Shown here: positions 1 through 7,220 of the stretch, one piece after another
Layout of the letters: every line of letters starts with the position of its first letter
Position numbering within the stretch: the stretch's first letter is position 1
Source: Hyphomicrobiales bacterium
GTDB taxonomy: Bacteria; Pseudomonadota; Alphaproteobacteria; Rhizobiales; Xanthobacteraceae
Assembly: GCA_026400425.1 (NCBI GenBank)
Contig: JAPLPC010000251.1
Location: 1-12,996, forward strand
Reading direction: 5' to 3'
Length of the DNA: 12,996 nt
Position numbers and translations under genes: made by a program
Notes under the pieces: generated by a model
Database searches by the model: none
Told to the model about the DNA's origin: nothing
Seen by the model: the letters and a program-made list of their open reading frames with translations, nothing else

Positions 1-144
1 AACCGAGACCCGTTTGTTCGAGCGGGCCGACCTGCTCGACACCCAGATCGGCTAGGCCGAGAAGGACGACCCTGCCGAGGCCGCGCAGATCGGCTTCGAC
101 GCGATGGTGGAGGCGAAGGCGACGTGGTCAAGCGGTGGAGCTAA
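1..144 (+). pseudogene. Decayed C-terminal remnant of a short-chain dehydrogenase (SDR)
   Basis: Reading the plus strand from base 2 gives TETRLFERADLLDTQIG, a TAG stop at 53-55, then AEKDDPAEAAQIGFDAM. This resembles the C-terminal third of SDR oxidoreductases, which read roughly FFERADMxDTKVG...KDDPAxVAxxGFDAMMxGEGDVVSGW. After about base 106 the match moves to the frame starting at base 1 (GEGDVVKRW), which ends at TAA 142-144. The fragment therefore has both an internal stop and a frameshift, and the usual tail after the Trp is not recognisable. Any 5' part lies left of the window. Resemblance is from memory of the family. No other gene in the window is on this strand. Confidence 0.6.
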
Positions 145-480
145 CCTCGCTTCTTCGTATCGGCGGGATGCCGTGATCCTCTGCCGGCGGCAGCGGCGCG
201 ATGGGGGCCGTTGAGGACGTTGCCGTCTGGCGCGAAATGCGACCCGTGGCAGGGCCCGCCCCCAGCAGCGTTCGAAGGAATTCCATTATATCACGATTTC
301 AAACACATAAGTGTTCGCAGTTTTGTCCTGAATGGCGCGCCATATTTTCTTCCATCGAAATGACGCTCCGCATGTCGGATATCGACTGCGATTGATTGTG
401 GTGGCGAGGACGCGCGAACGGCCGGCCTCATCGGTGACGTTCGACGAGGTCGCGTCCCGTCGCCGATTTATACATCTTGA
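145..480. other. Gene-free interval left of quiC
   Basis: This 336-base stretch lies between the decayed SDR fragment and the 3' end of quiC. Its short open frames have no recognisable protein character. It contains an AT-richer patch at about 285-350, unlike the surrounding GC-rich DNA, with a small dyad (AACAC at 302-306 and GTGTT at 311-315). A nested stem-loop near quiC is listed separately. Bases 145-230 may hold further decayed SDR sequence, but I cannot align them convincingly. I see no tRNA or promoter that I can defend. Confidence 0.5.
408..457 (-). terminator. Possible stem-loop downstream of quiC
   Basis: The outer arms GGACGCG (408-414) and CGCGTCC (451-457) pair perfectly. Inside them CCTCATCG (426-433) pairs 7 of 8 with CGACGAGG (442-449). 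The structure begins 24 bases beyond the quiC stop codon in the direction of transcription. There is no T-run after it on the minus strand, so it does not look like a classical intrinsic terminator. It could act as a 3' RNA-stabilising hairpin or a Rho-assisted end, or be chance in GC-rich DNA. Confidence 0.25.
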
Positions 481-2352
481 TCACACCCGCGGCATCGACA
501 CCGGTCGGGCTTCACGCGCCTGCGCGGCCAGCCTGATCCCCGCATTCGGCGCGCCGAAGCCTTGGTAGTTGCGGCGCTCGACGATCTCGAAGAAGAACCG
601 ATCGTCGAACGCGTGCGTGTAGATCTGGAAGAATTCGCCGTCGCCGTCGCCGTCGCCGTCGCGGTCGTAAAGGATCTGATTGTCGCGCAGCGCGCTCATC
701 AGCGCGGGATCGAGACCGTATTTGGCGTCCACGTCGTCATAGTAGTTGTCGGGAATCCGCAGAAACAACGCACCGCGCTGACGCATCTCGGCGACCGCCG
801 CGAAGATGTCGTCGCAGCCGAAGGCGATGTGCTGCACGCCGGAGCCGAAGAATTCCGAAATGAAGCGGTTCGACAGCGTCCGCGTCGCCGACGACCCGTT
901 CAGCACCATCCGCAACGAGGCATTGGGCGCAGTCAGCGCCTGGCTTTGCACCAGCCCGACCGGATCGGCGATCTCCATGCCCGGCAGCCGCCGCAGGTCG
1001 AGGATGCCGGTATAGAACAGCAACCACGATAGCATCTCGTCATACGGCATCGATTGCGAAATGTGATCGACGGTCGACAGTCGATCCCGCGTGCTGTCGC
1101 CGGGCAGCGGTGCGAAGTCGGTGTCCCAGTTGTTGCCGGCGTCATCGAGAAAATACAGCAGGCTGCCGCCGACGCCGTGGATGGCGGAAATCTCCAGCTC
1201 GCCCGGCCCGACTGGCTGATAGAAAGTGCGGGCCTGCAGCGCCTCGGCGCGCGCCATCGCCTGTTTCGCATTGCCGACATCCAGCGCGATGGCGCAGACG
1301 CCTGCGCCGTGGGTGACGTAATGCGAATGGGCGAATCCATCCGGCTCGCAATTCACGACGAGATCGATCGACCCCTGCGACCAGCGTTCGACTTGCTTGC
1401 TGCGATGCGCGCCTGATTTCCGGAAGCCGAGCTGGCTGAGCAGCGTCGACAGGTCGGCGGATTTGACCTCGTTGACCGCGAATTCGATAAAGCCGGTGCC
1501 GAGCGTCGGCGCTTTCGGCTGCAGCTTCTTGTCGGGAAGACCGGCGAGCTGATCCTGCAGCAGGATCAGCGAACGCAAGCCGTCGGTCGCGGTGCGGACC
1601 GCCGAGCCGGCGCGGAACTGGTCGTTGAAGATTTCCAGCGACCACGGGCCGCGATAGCCGGCCGCCTGCACCGCTTCCATGAATTGGACCACCGGCAGAT
1701 CGCCTTGGCCGGGAAAACAGCGGAAGTGCCGGCTCCACGACAACACGTCGAGGCCGAGCTTGGGCGCGTCGGCGAGTTGCACCAGGAAGATCTTGTCGGC
1801 CGGAATCGAGGCGATCGAGTTGACCGGAAAGCCCGGCGCCAGCGTGTGAAAGCTGTCGAGGATGACGCCGATGGCCGGATGGTCGGCGCGCCGCACGATC
1901 TCCCAGGCATCGCGGTGGTCGTTGACATGCGCGCCCCAGGCCAGCGCCTCGTAGCCGACCTTGACGCCATGGCTGGCGGCGAGATCGCCGAGCTCGCGGA
2001 AATCGGCGGCGGCGCGGTCGATGCCGCCGAGTGAAGCCGGGGAGATGTTGCTGCAGACCAGCATCAGATCGGTGCGCAGCTCCCGCATCAGCGCGAATTT
2101 GCGCTCCGCGCGCGCGAAGTTGCGGCTGCGCTGCGGCTCCGGCATGCCCTCGAAATCGCGGAACGGCTGGAACGCGCATATCTTGAGATTGAGTTCGCCG
2201 CAGAGATCGCTGACATCGCGCGGGCTGCCGCCGAACGACAACAGATCCGCTTCGAAGATCTCGACCTCCTCGAAGCCGGCGGCGGCGATGGCGCGCAGCT
2301 TTTCATCCAGCGTGCCGGACAGGGAGACGGTCGCGATCGAGCGGGTATTCAT
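481..2352 (-). CDS. quiC: QuiC-type 3-dehydroshikimate dehydratase fused to an HPPD/VOC domain
   Basis: The 623-residue protein should convert 3-dehydroshikimate to protocatechuate in the cytoplasm, linking shikimate/quinate breakdown to the beta-ketoadipate pathway. Residues 1 to about 265 form a sugar-phosphate isomerase/AP-endonuclease-2-like barrel. Expected metal ligands are visible at E135 (GYEAL), D166 (LDSFH), Q192 (VQLADAP) and E240 (SLEIF), with H169 and the R208-H209-x-R211 cluster nearby. These match, offset by one, the ligands I recall for Pseudomonas putida QuiC1. From about residue 285 a vicinal-oxygen-chelate region resembles 4-hydroxyphenylpyruvate dioxygenase and keeps the iron triad positions H430, H508 and E589. 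In known QuiC fusions this half does not act as a true HPPD. The length fits the fusion family (about 620-640). The start is supported by GGAG eight bases upstream and an ATGA overlap with livF, implying translational coupling. An Asp-Gly run at 565-572 is encoded by a hexanucleotide repeat. Confidence 0.9.
   Translation of the reverse strand: MNTRSIATVSLSGTLDEKLRAIAAAGFEEVEIFEADLLSFGGSPRDVSDLCGELNLKICAFQPFRDFEGMPEPQRSRNFARAERKFALMRELRTDLMLVCSNISPASLGGIDRAAADFRELGDLAASHGVKVGYEALAWGAHVNDHRDAWEIVRRADHPAIGVILDSFHTLAPGFPVNSIASIPADKIFLVQLADAPKLGLDVLSWSRHFRCFPGQGDLPVVQFMEAVQAAGYRGPWSLEIFNDQFRAGSAVRTATDGLRSLILLQDQLAGLPDKKLQPKAPTLGTGFIEFAVNEVKSADLSTLLSQLGFRKSGAHRSKQVERWSQGSIDLVVNCEPDGFAHSHYVTHGAGVCAIALDVGNAKQAMARAEALQARTFYQPVGPGELEISAIHGVGGSLLYFLDDAGNNWDTDFAPLPGDSTRDRLSTVDHISQSMPYDEMLSWLLFYTGILDLRRLPGMEIADPVGLVQSQALTAPNASLRMVLNGSSATRTLSNRFISEFFGSGVQHIAFGCDDIFAAVAEMRQRGALFLRIPDNYYDDVDAKYGLDPALMSALRDNQILYDRDGDGDGDGEFFQIYTHAFDDRFFFEIVERRNYQGFGAPNAGIRLAAQAREARPVSMPRV
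637..666. repeat. Hexanucleotide tandem repeat inside quiC
   Basis: Four perfect GCCGTC units (637-660) are followed by a near copy, GCGGTC (661-666). On the coding strand they give alternating Asp and Gly after an Asp-Arg, just before EFFQIYT in the HPPD-like half. The unit is six bases, so copy-number change would not break the frame. Confidence 0.85.
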
Positions 2353-3089
2353 GCGGCCGTCTCCGTCATTGCGCCGCCGAGGAACAATTGCCCGATGCGC
2401 GGATCGTTCAGCACGCGGTCGGCCTTGTCCATCAACCGGGTCTGGCCGAGCTCGAGCACGATGCCGAAGTCGGAAATCTCCAGCGCCGAGCGCGCATTCT
2501 GTTCGATCATCAGGATCGACACGCCGCGATCGCGCAGCTCCTTCAGGATATTGAAGGTCTGCTGGACCATCAGCGGCGACAGCCCGATCGACGGTTCGTC
2601 GATCAGCACGAGCTGCGGATTGAGCAGCAGGCCGCGGGCGATTTCGAGCTGCTTCTGTTCGCCGCCGGACAGCGTCGAGGCCTGCTGCTTCGCCTTGCTG
2701 CGCAGCACCGGAAACTTGTCGAGCGCGGACTCGATCCGCGCTGGCAGATCCGTGATGTCGCGGCCGGCGGCGACGGCGCCAAGTTCGACGTTGTGGCGGA
2801 CGGTCAGCTCCGGAAAGATGTTGCGCCCCTGCGGCACGTAGCAGATGCCGGCCGACAACAGCGCGCGCTGACTGAGGCCCGTGACGTCGCGGCCCTTGAA
2901 GGTGACTTTGCCGTCCCGCAGTTTCAGCAGGCCGAAGATGGCCTTGAACACGGTGGATTTGCCGGCGCCGTTCGGCCCGATCACGGTGGTGATCGATCCC
3001 GCCGGCACCGAGAACGTGGTGCCGTTGAGGATCGTCATCTTGCCGTAGCCGCCGACGAGGTTCTGGACCTGGAGGATGTCATCGCTCAT
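2349..3089 (-). CDS. livF: Branched-chain/aromatic-acid type ABC transporter ATPase, LivF
   Basis: This 246-residue protein is one of the two cytoplasmic ATPases that power a LivHMGF-type importer. Walker A is GPNGAGKST at residues 38-46, the Q-loop glutamine is Q87 (YVPQGRN), the signature is LSGGEQ at 140-145, and Walker B ends in D164-E165. The switch region reads IEQNA, with Gln where LivG proteins have His, which is typical of LivF. The start is preceded by GGAG ten bases upstream. The stop overlaps the quiC start by four bases (ATGA). Unlike the other genes of this set it is separated from livG, by 175 bases holding an inverted repeat. Substrate is not determined by this subunit. The dehydrogenase, regulator and quiC around it suggest a hydroaromatic acid rather than an amino acid. 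Confidence 0.92.
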   Translation of the reverse strand: MSDDILQVQNLVGGYGKMTILNGTTFSVPAGSITTVIGPNGAGKSTVFKAIFGLLKLRDGKVTFKGRDVTGLSQRALLSAGICYVPQGRNIFPELTVRHNVELGAVAAGRDITDLPARIESALDKFPVLRSKAKQQASTLSGGEQKQLEIARGLLLNPQLVLIDEPSIGLSPLMVQQTFNILKELRDRGVSILMIEQNARSALEISDFGIVLELGQTRLMDKADRVLNDPRIGQLFLGGAMTETAA

Positions 3090-3110
3090 GGCTTTTTCAC
3101 TCCACAGCAG

Positions 3111-3227
3111 CCGTCACGGCCGGGCTTGTCCCGGCACTCACTGTCGTCATGCCCGGCGAATGCCGGGTATCCACGTCTTGGCCACGACAGAAGGCGTGGT
3201 TGGCCGGGACAAGCCCGGCCATGACGG
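3111..3227. repeat. Large imperfect inverted repeat between livG and livF
   Basis: The arms 3111-3135 and 3203-3227 are complementary at 24 of 25 positions and carry the core CCGGGCTTGTCCCGGC. Smaller hairpins nest inside: CCCGGC/GCCGGG around 3151-3167, and CCACGTCTT pairing 8 of 9 with AAGGCGTGG further in. I recognise the core as a common interspersed palindrome of Bradyrhizobium and Rhodopseudomonas genomes, from memory. It fills most of the livG-livF gap and would form a strong RNA structure between two genes whose products are needed together. Confidence 0.8.
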
Positions 3228-3264
3228 AGTTTGATGCATAGGGCTCGCATCTTCCCCATCCCCC

Positions 3265-4008
3265 TCAATGCCCGAGATAGGCTTCGATGACCGCAGGATT
3301 GGCGCGGACCTCGTCGGGGCGGCCCATGGCCAGCACCTTGCCTTCGGCCATCACCATCACGCGGGTGCATAGTGACATCACGAATTCCATATTGTGTTCG
3401 ATCACCACGAAGGTGGCGCGCTTTTCCTGATTGATGGCGCGCAGCCGGTCCTTCAAATCGGCCAGCATGGTGAGGTTGACGCCACCGGCGGGCTCATCCA
3501 GCAGCACCAGCCGCGGTCCGCCCATGAAGGCCATCGCGGCATCGAGCAGCTTCTGCTGTCCGTACGACAGACCACCCGCCGGCTCATTGGCGAGATGGTC
3601 GAGCTTGAAGAAGCCGATCATCTGGTCGGCGGCCTCGCTCAGTCCGGCATCGGAGGGGCCGAGCAGGCGCGTCAGCATATTGCCCTGATGCTCCTGGCCG
3701 GCCAGGATCAGGTTCTCGCGCACCGACAGTTTCGGGAACACCTGCAGCAATTGAAACGTGCGGCTGACGCCGAGCTTGTTGAGCTCCGATGGCCGCAAGC
3801 CGGTGACCACCTTGCCGTCGACCTTGACCTCGCCGTCGCTCGGCGTGAGCTGGCCGAGGATGCAGTTGAACAGCGTGGACTTGCCGCAGCCATTGGGACC
3901 GATCAGGCCGAGAATCTCGCCCTCGTGGACGTCGAACGAGACGCCGTTGACGGCGTGAATGCCACCGAAACTCTTGCTGATATTGCTGACTTCGAGCACC
4001 GCGCTCAT
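3265..4008 (-). CDS. livG: Branched-chain/aromatic-acid type ABC transporter ATPase, LivG
   Basis: This 247-residue ATPase should pair with the LivF encoded downstream. Walker A is GPNGCGKST (37-45), the signature is LSYGQQ (147-152), the Walker B region is LVLLDEPAGGVN (D171, E172), and the switch His is in VIEHNM. The C-terminal NPAVIEAYLG is typical of LivG. The start is fixed by GGAGG seven bases upstream and an ATGA overlap with the end of livM. Because livM upstream is frameshifted, ribosomes that stay in the livM start frame meet no stop before livG and would read into it in frame, giving a possible LivM-LivG fusion in addition to normal LivG. Confidence 0.93.
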   Translation of the reverse strand: MSAVLEVSNISKSFGGIHAVNGVSFDVHEGEILGLIGPNGCGKSTLFNCILGQLTPSDGEVKVDGKVVTGLRPSELNKLGVSRTFQLLQVFPKLSVRENLILAGQEHQGNMLTRLLGPSDAGLSEAADQMIGFFKLDHLANEPAGGLSYGQQKLLDAAMAFMGGPRLVLLDEPAGGVNLTMLADLKDRLRAINQEKRATFVVIEHNMEFVMSLCTRVMVMAEGKVLAMGRPDEVRANPAVIEAYLGH

Positions 4009-4935
4009 AGCGTCACCTCCAGCTTGGCCTTGGCCACTGCGCGCTGCGCGGAGGCCGCCTTGGTGCGACGCTCGGCCATGAAGCGATCGAGGATGCCGAG
4101 GATGCCTGTCGGCGAATAGATCAACAGCGCGATGACCGCCACGGCATAGATCATCAGATAGTAACCCTGGGTGAAGCGCAGCCATTCCGGCAGCAGTACG
4201 GCGATCATGGCGCCCAAAAACGGCCCGAAGAAGAAGCCGGCGCCGCCGACGATCACCATCATCAGGAGGTCGAGCGACAGCGACAACTGGAACGGCACCG
4301 GATCGACATATTGAGTCAGCGGCGCATACAGCGCGCCCGCCACGCCGCCGAGCGCAGAGCCGATGGCGAAAGCCATCAAGGTGTAGCGGCGGGTATCGAT
4401 GCCGAGCGACAGCGCCCGCACCGGGTTCTCGCGCAGCGCCACGAAGGCGCGGCCCCAGGGCGAGCGGATCAACCACCACACGGCCAGCGACACGATACCG
4501 AGCGACCCGAGGCAGACGTAATAGAACGGTAGCGGCCGCCGGGTCGGATAGCCGAAGATCTCCGGCCGCGGGATGGTGCTGATGCCGTAGAGTCACGAAG
4601 GCCAGATAGTGATGCTGCACGCGCAGCGCGGGATAGCCGAGCAGCCAGCCGACGGCAAAACACAACACGATGGCGACGCCCAATGCGGCGATCAGCGGGA
4701 TGCCGTTCGAGGTCATGATGGCGGCGGTATAGGCGCCGATGCCGACAAAGGCGCCCTGCGCCAGCGATACCTGGCCGGCATAGCCGAGCGTGAGGTTCAG
4801 TCCCATGGCGGCGATGGTCATCACCGCCCACTGGCTCAGGATGAACAGGCCGTAGCGATTGAAATTCATCGGCACGATGATCAGTGCCGCGATGGCCACG
4901 AGGCCAAAGCCGAACTTGAGATATTTCGCGCTCAT
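4005..4935 (-). pseudogene. livM: ABC transporter permease LivM, broken by a frameshift (probable internal deletion)
   Basis: From ATG 4935 (AGAGGA nine bases upstream, ATGA overlap with livH) the frame encodes a normal LivM N-terminus with several membrane segments and the motif GYAGQVSLAQGAFVGIGAY, up to HHYLAFVTL near base 4592. It then becomes RHQHHPAAG, which is not LivM-like. The expected sequence resumes at once in another frame as LYGISTIPRPEIFGYP and continues through SLAVWWLIRSPWGRAF to the TGA at 4005-4007. The total length of 931 bases is not a multiple of three. LivM relatives usually carry about 20 residues between FVTL and YGIS. The frame change fits a loss of 2 modulo 3 bases, so a deletion of about 60 (for example 62) explains both facts. 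A membrane segment would be lost and the subunit is probably inactive. A sequencing or assembly error is the main alternative. Confidence 0.85.
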
Positions 4936-5807
4936 ACCGTGCGTTCCTCTGCGCGGCCGAAGATGCCTTGCGGCCGGAACAGGATGATCGCGATGAGCAG
5001 CAGCAGCGGCACCGCGGCGCGGTATTGCGTGGAGACATAGGCGGCGGCGAGATTGTCGACGACGCCGATCAGGAGGCCGCCGGCGATGGCGCCGCGGATC
5101 TGGTTGAAGCCGCCGACAATGGCCGCGATGAAGGCCGCCTGGCCGAGCACCTCGCCATTGGAGAATTTGGCGAGATAGATCGGCGTGATCAGCAGCGACG
5201 CCAGCGCCACCAGGAAGGCGTTGATCAGGAAGGTCAGCATGATCATGCGTTCGACCGGCACGCCGATGATGCGCGCGACAGTTGGGTTCTGCGCGGCGGC
5301 CTGCATCTGGTGGCCGATCGACGTGCGATTGAGCAGCGCGGTGAGGCCGACCACGGCCAGCACGGCCACGGCCAGCACGCCGATGCTCTGCAGCGCCACG
5401 GCGCGGCCGAAGATCGCGATATCGCCGGCCGGCACGATGGACGGGAAGGGCGAGGCTTCGGCGCTGTAGAACTGCTTGGCGGATTCCTTGATGCCGATCG
5501 CCAGCGCCATGGTGGCGATCGCCAGCGGCAGCACACCGTGGCGCAGCATCGGGTCGACCAGCAGCATCTTGAAGGCGAGGCCGAGCAACAACATCGACAG
5601 TCCGATGCCGATCACGATGGCGAGCCAGAACGGCGCGCCGGCATTCATCGCGCCGAGCATCAGGAAGGCCGGCAGCATGACGAATTCGCCCTGCGCGAAA
5701 TTGATGGTCTGCGAGGTCTGCCACAACAGCGTGAAGCCGACCGCGACGATGGCATAAATGGCGCCGGTGGCGAGACCCGCGATGAGGAGATCGAGGAGGT
5801 TGGACAT
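4932..5807 (-). CDS. livH: ABC transporter permease LivH
   Basis: The 291-residue, highly hydrophobic protein is one of the two inner-membrane permease subunits of the first importer. The N-terminus shows the family pattern GAIYAIVAVGFTLLWQTS followed by INFAQGEF. Near the C-terminus is the glycine-rich loop IVGGFNQIRGAIAGG that contacts the ATPase. I chose ATG 5807 because family members begin close to MSNLLDLLIAGL. The frame stays open 40 codons further upstream, but that stretch is arginine- and proline-rich and runs into the palindromic repeat. The Shine-Dalgarno is weak (GAGAGA). It overlaps livM by ATGA and lies 209 bases downstream of the binding-protein gene. Confidence 0.9.
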   Translation of the reverse strand: MSNLLDLLIAGLATGAIYAIVAVGFTLLWQTSQTINFAQGEFVMLPAFLMLGAMNAGAPFWLAIVIGIGLSMLLLGLAFKMLLVDPMLRHGVLPLAIATMALAIGIKESAKQFYSAEASPFPSIVPAGDIAIFGRAVALQSIGVLAVAVLAVVGLTALLNRTSIGHQMQAAAQNPTVARIIGVPVERMIMLTFLINAFLVALASLLITPIYLAKFSNGEVLGQAAFIAAIVGGFNQIRGAIAGGLLIGVVDNLAAAYVSTQYRAAVPLLLLIAIILFRPQGIFGRAEERTV

Positions 5808-5876
5808 GGTGTGTCTCTCGTCCTGCGTTAGTGGCGCAGTAAAAGCTTCGTTGTGTTTTTGCACCGGCCGTGCGCG

Positions 5877-6000
5877 CCCTCGCCCCGCTTGCGGGGAGAG
5901 GGCGGGGTGAGGGGGGAGCCTTCGCAAACGCGGAGCTTGCGGAAGCTCCCCCTCACCCGCCGCGAAGATGCGGCGACCTCTCCCCGCAGGCGGGGAGAGG
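5877..6000. repeat. Composite palindromic repeat between binding-protein gene and livH
   Basis: Several stem-loops lie side by side. Bases 5877-5888 pair 11 of 12 with 5891-5902 around a two-base loop. About 5905-5919 pairs with 5945-5958 (one bulge). CGCCGC 5958-5963 pairs with GCGGCG 5970-5975. CCTCTCCCCGC 5977-5987 pairs perfectly with 5990-6000. The block begins 16 bases past the binding-protein stop. Such structures between a binding-protein gene and permease genes often protect the upstream mRNA, raising binding protein over membrane subunits; here this is inference. A related palindrome is at the right edge of the window. Confidence 0.85.
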
Positions 6001-6016
6001 TTAGAACAGAGCCGTC

Positions 6017-7150
6017 CTAGTTCTTGAGCTTCGGCAGCACCTGCTTCACCACCTGCTTGCCGTCGACGATCTCGACCAGAAAACCTTGGCGGTCGATGTC
6101 GCCATTGGCGTCGAAGGTGGCGTCCATCAGGATGCCTGGCTCCTTGGCGGCGGTGATGGTGAAGCCGTGCAGCGCGTCGGCGAAGCCCTTGCTGTCGACC
6201 TTGCCCATCTTCTCGGTGGTGGCCTTGATCATGTAGATCGCGAGCCAGCCCTTGAGGCCGTTATGGTCGGGGACGTAGTTGTACTTCTTCACGAACTTCT
6301 CGCGGAACGCCTTGATCAGCTCCACCGGGGCATCGGTGGTGAGGCCGACATGGCCGCGGGCACCATTGGCGGCGTCACCAGCCAGTTCGACGACCTTCTG
6401 CCCGACCAGCGTGGTTTCGCCGACCAGCGGCACTGTCACGCCCTGCCGCTTCAGTTCTTTCAGGATGCGCGCGCTTTCTTCCTCGTTGACATAGACGAAC
6501 ACCGCGTCCGGCGCGGCCGACTTGATCTTGCTGACATCGGCGGCGAAGTCGGCCTGGCCGGCTTCGGTCGAGAGGTCGGCCGCGACTTTGATATTGTACT
6601 TGACGAATTCCTTGCTGATGGAATCGCGCCCGCCTTTGCCGAAATCGTTATTGACCCAGACGATGGCGACCGACTTCGCCTTCAGTTCGTCGTTGATGTA
6701 TTTGGCGACCTTCGGCATCGACGACTGCTGGCCAAACGAAGTCCTGAACAGAAACTTGTTGCCGGCCTGGGTGAGTTCGGCGGCCTCGCCACCCATGATC
6801 TGCGCAATGCCGGCTTCGGCGGCGAGCGGCGCGGTGACTTTCACCGATCCGGAATAGCCGGGCCCGAGCAGAACGTAAGGCTCGTTGTCGAGCGCTTTCT
6901 GCACCTGCGCGCGCGCCACGCCGGGATTGGACTGCGAGTCCGCATGGGTGACCTCGAGCTTGCGGCCGAGCACGCCGCCCTTGGCATTGATATCCTCGAT
7001 GGCGAGGTCGATGCCGTTCTTCCAGTTGGTGCCGACAGTGGCACCGCCGCCGGACAATTCGGCAACGTTGGCAAGCTTGATACTTTGCGCGGATGCAGGG
7101 GTGGCGAAAACGGCGGCAATGAGAATGCTCGCCAGGACGGTAGGCTTCAT
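6017..7150 (-). CDS. Periplasmic substrate-binding protein of a LivK/Peripla_BP_6-type ABC importer
   Basis: The 377-residue protein should capture the substrate in the periplasm and deliver it to LivHMGF encoded just downstream. A signal peptide is clear: MKPTV, a hydrophobic stretch, and PASA before a predicted cut after residue 21. The mature part reads as a type-I two-lobe binding fold (IKLANVAELSGGGATVGTNW, later INAKGGVLGRKLEV and VNNDFGKGG). I use ATG 7150, which has an excellent GGAGGA five to six bases upstream; the TTG at 7162 in the same frame overlaps that site. It follows the dehydrogenase gene by 70 bases. The family covers branched-chain amino acids, amides and many aromatic acids, so sequence alone does not name the ligand. 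Context favours shikimate, quinate or a related acid. Confidence 0.88.
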   Translation of the reverse strand: MKPTVLASILIAAVFATPASAQSIKLANVAELSGGGATVGTNWKNGIDLAIEDINAKGGVLGRKLEVTHADSQSNPGVARAQVQKALDNEPYVLLGPGYSGSVKVTAPLAAEAGIAQIMGGEAAELTQAGNKFLFRTSFGQQSSMPKVAKYINDELKAKSVAIVWVNNDFGKGGRDSISKEFVKYNIKVAADLSTEAGQADFAADVSKIKSAAPDAVFVYVNEEESARILKELKRQGVTVPLVGETTLVGQKVVELAGDAANGARGHVGLTTDAPVELIKAFREKFVKKYNYVPDHNGLKGWLAIYMIKATTEKMGKVDSKGFADALHGFTITAAKEPGILMDATFDANGDIDRQGFLVEIVDGKQVVKQVLPKLKN

Positions 7151-7152
7151 GA

Positions 7153-7158
7153 TTTCCT
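7153..7158 (-). promoter_or_regulatory. Strong ribosome binding site deciding the binding-protein start
   Basis: On the minus strand GGAGGA is followed by AATC and then ATG at 7150. This is the strongest Shine-Dalgarno I noticed in the window, and it rules against the upstream TTG start at 7162, whose second to fourth codons would lie within it. Confidence 0.75.
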
Positions 7159-7220
7159 CCAATGTGTGTTTTTGAACGCGATTGTCGCTGCGGCCTTATG
7201 GGTGACCGCTTATCGGGTGG

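Noticed and set aside
562..1032. Plus-strand open frame within quiC with a run of Ala-Val
   Set aside because: It is the complement of quiC, and its repeat is the antisense reading of the Asp-Gly hexanucleotide repeat.
3265..5724. One long minus-strand open frame of 819 codons
   Set aside because: It joins an antisense-like frame of livH, the start of livM, the out-of-frame half of livM and all of livG. Only the livM N-terminus and livG look like real protein, so it is an effect of the livM frameshift, not a single gene.
5808..5927. N-terminal extension of livH by 40 codons
   Set aside because: The added residues are encoded partly by the palindromic repeat, are Arg/Pro-rich and unlike LivH N-termini. 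ATG 5807 fits the family.
5877..6000. CRISPR array or transposon end
   Set aside because: The palindromes are not evenly spaced direct repeats, have no spacers, and no cas or transposase gene is near.
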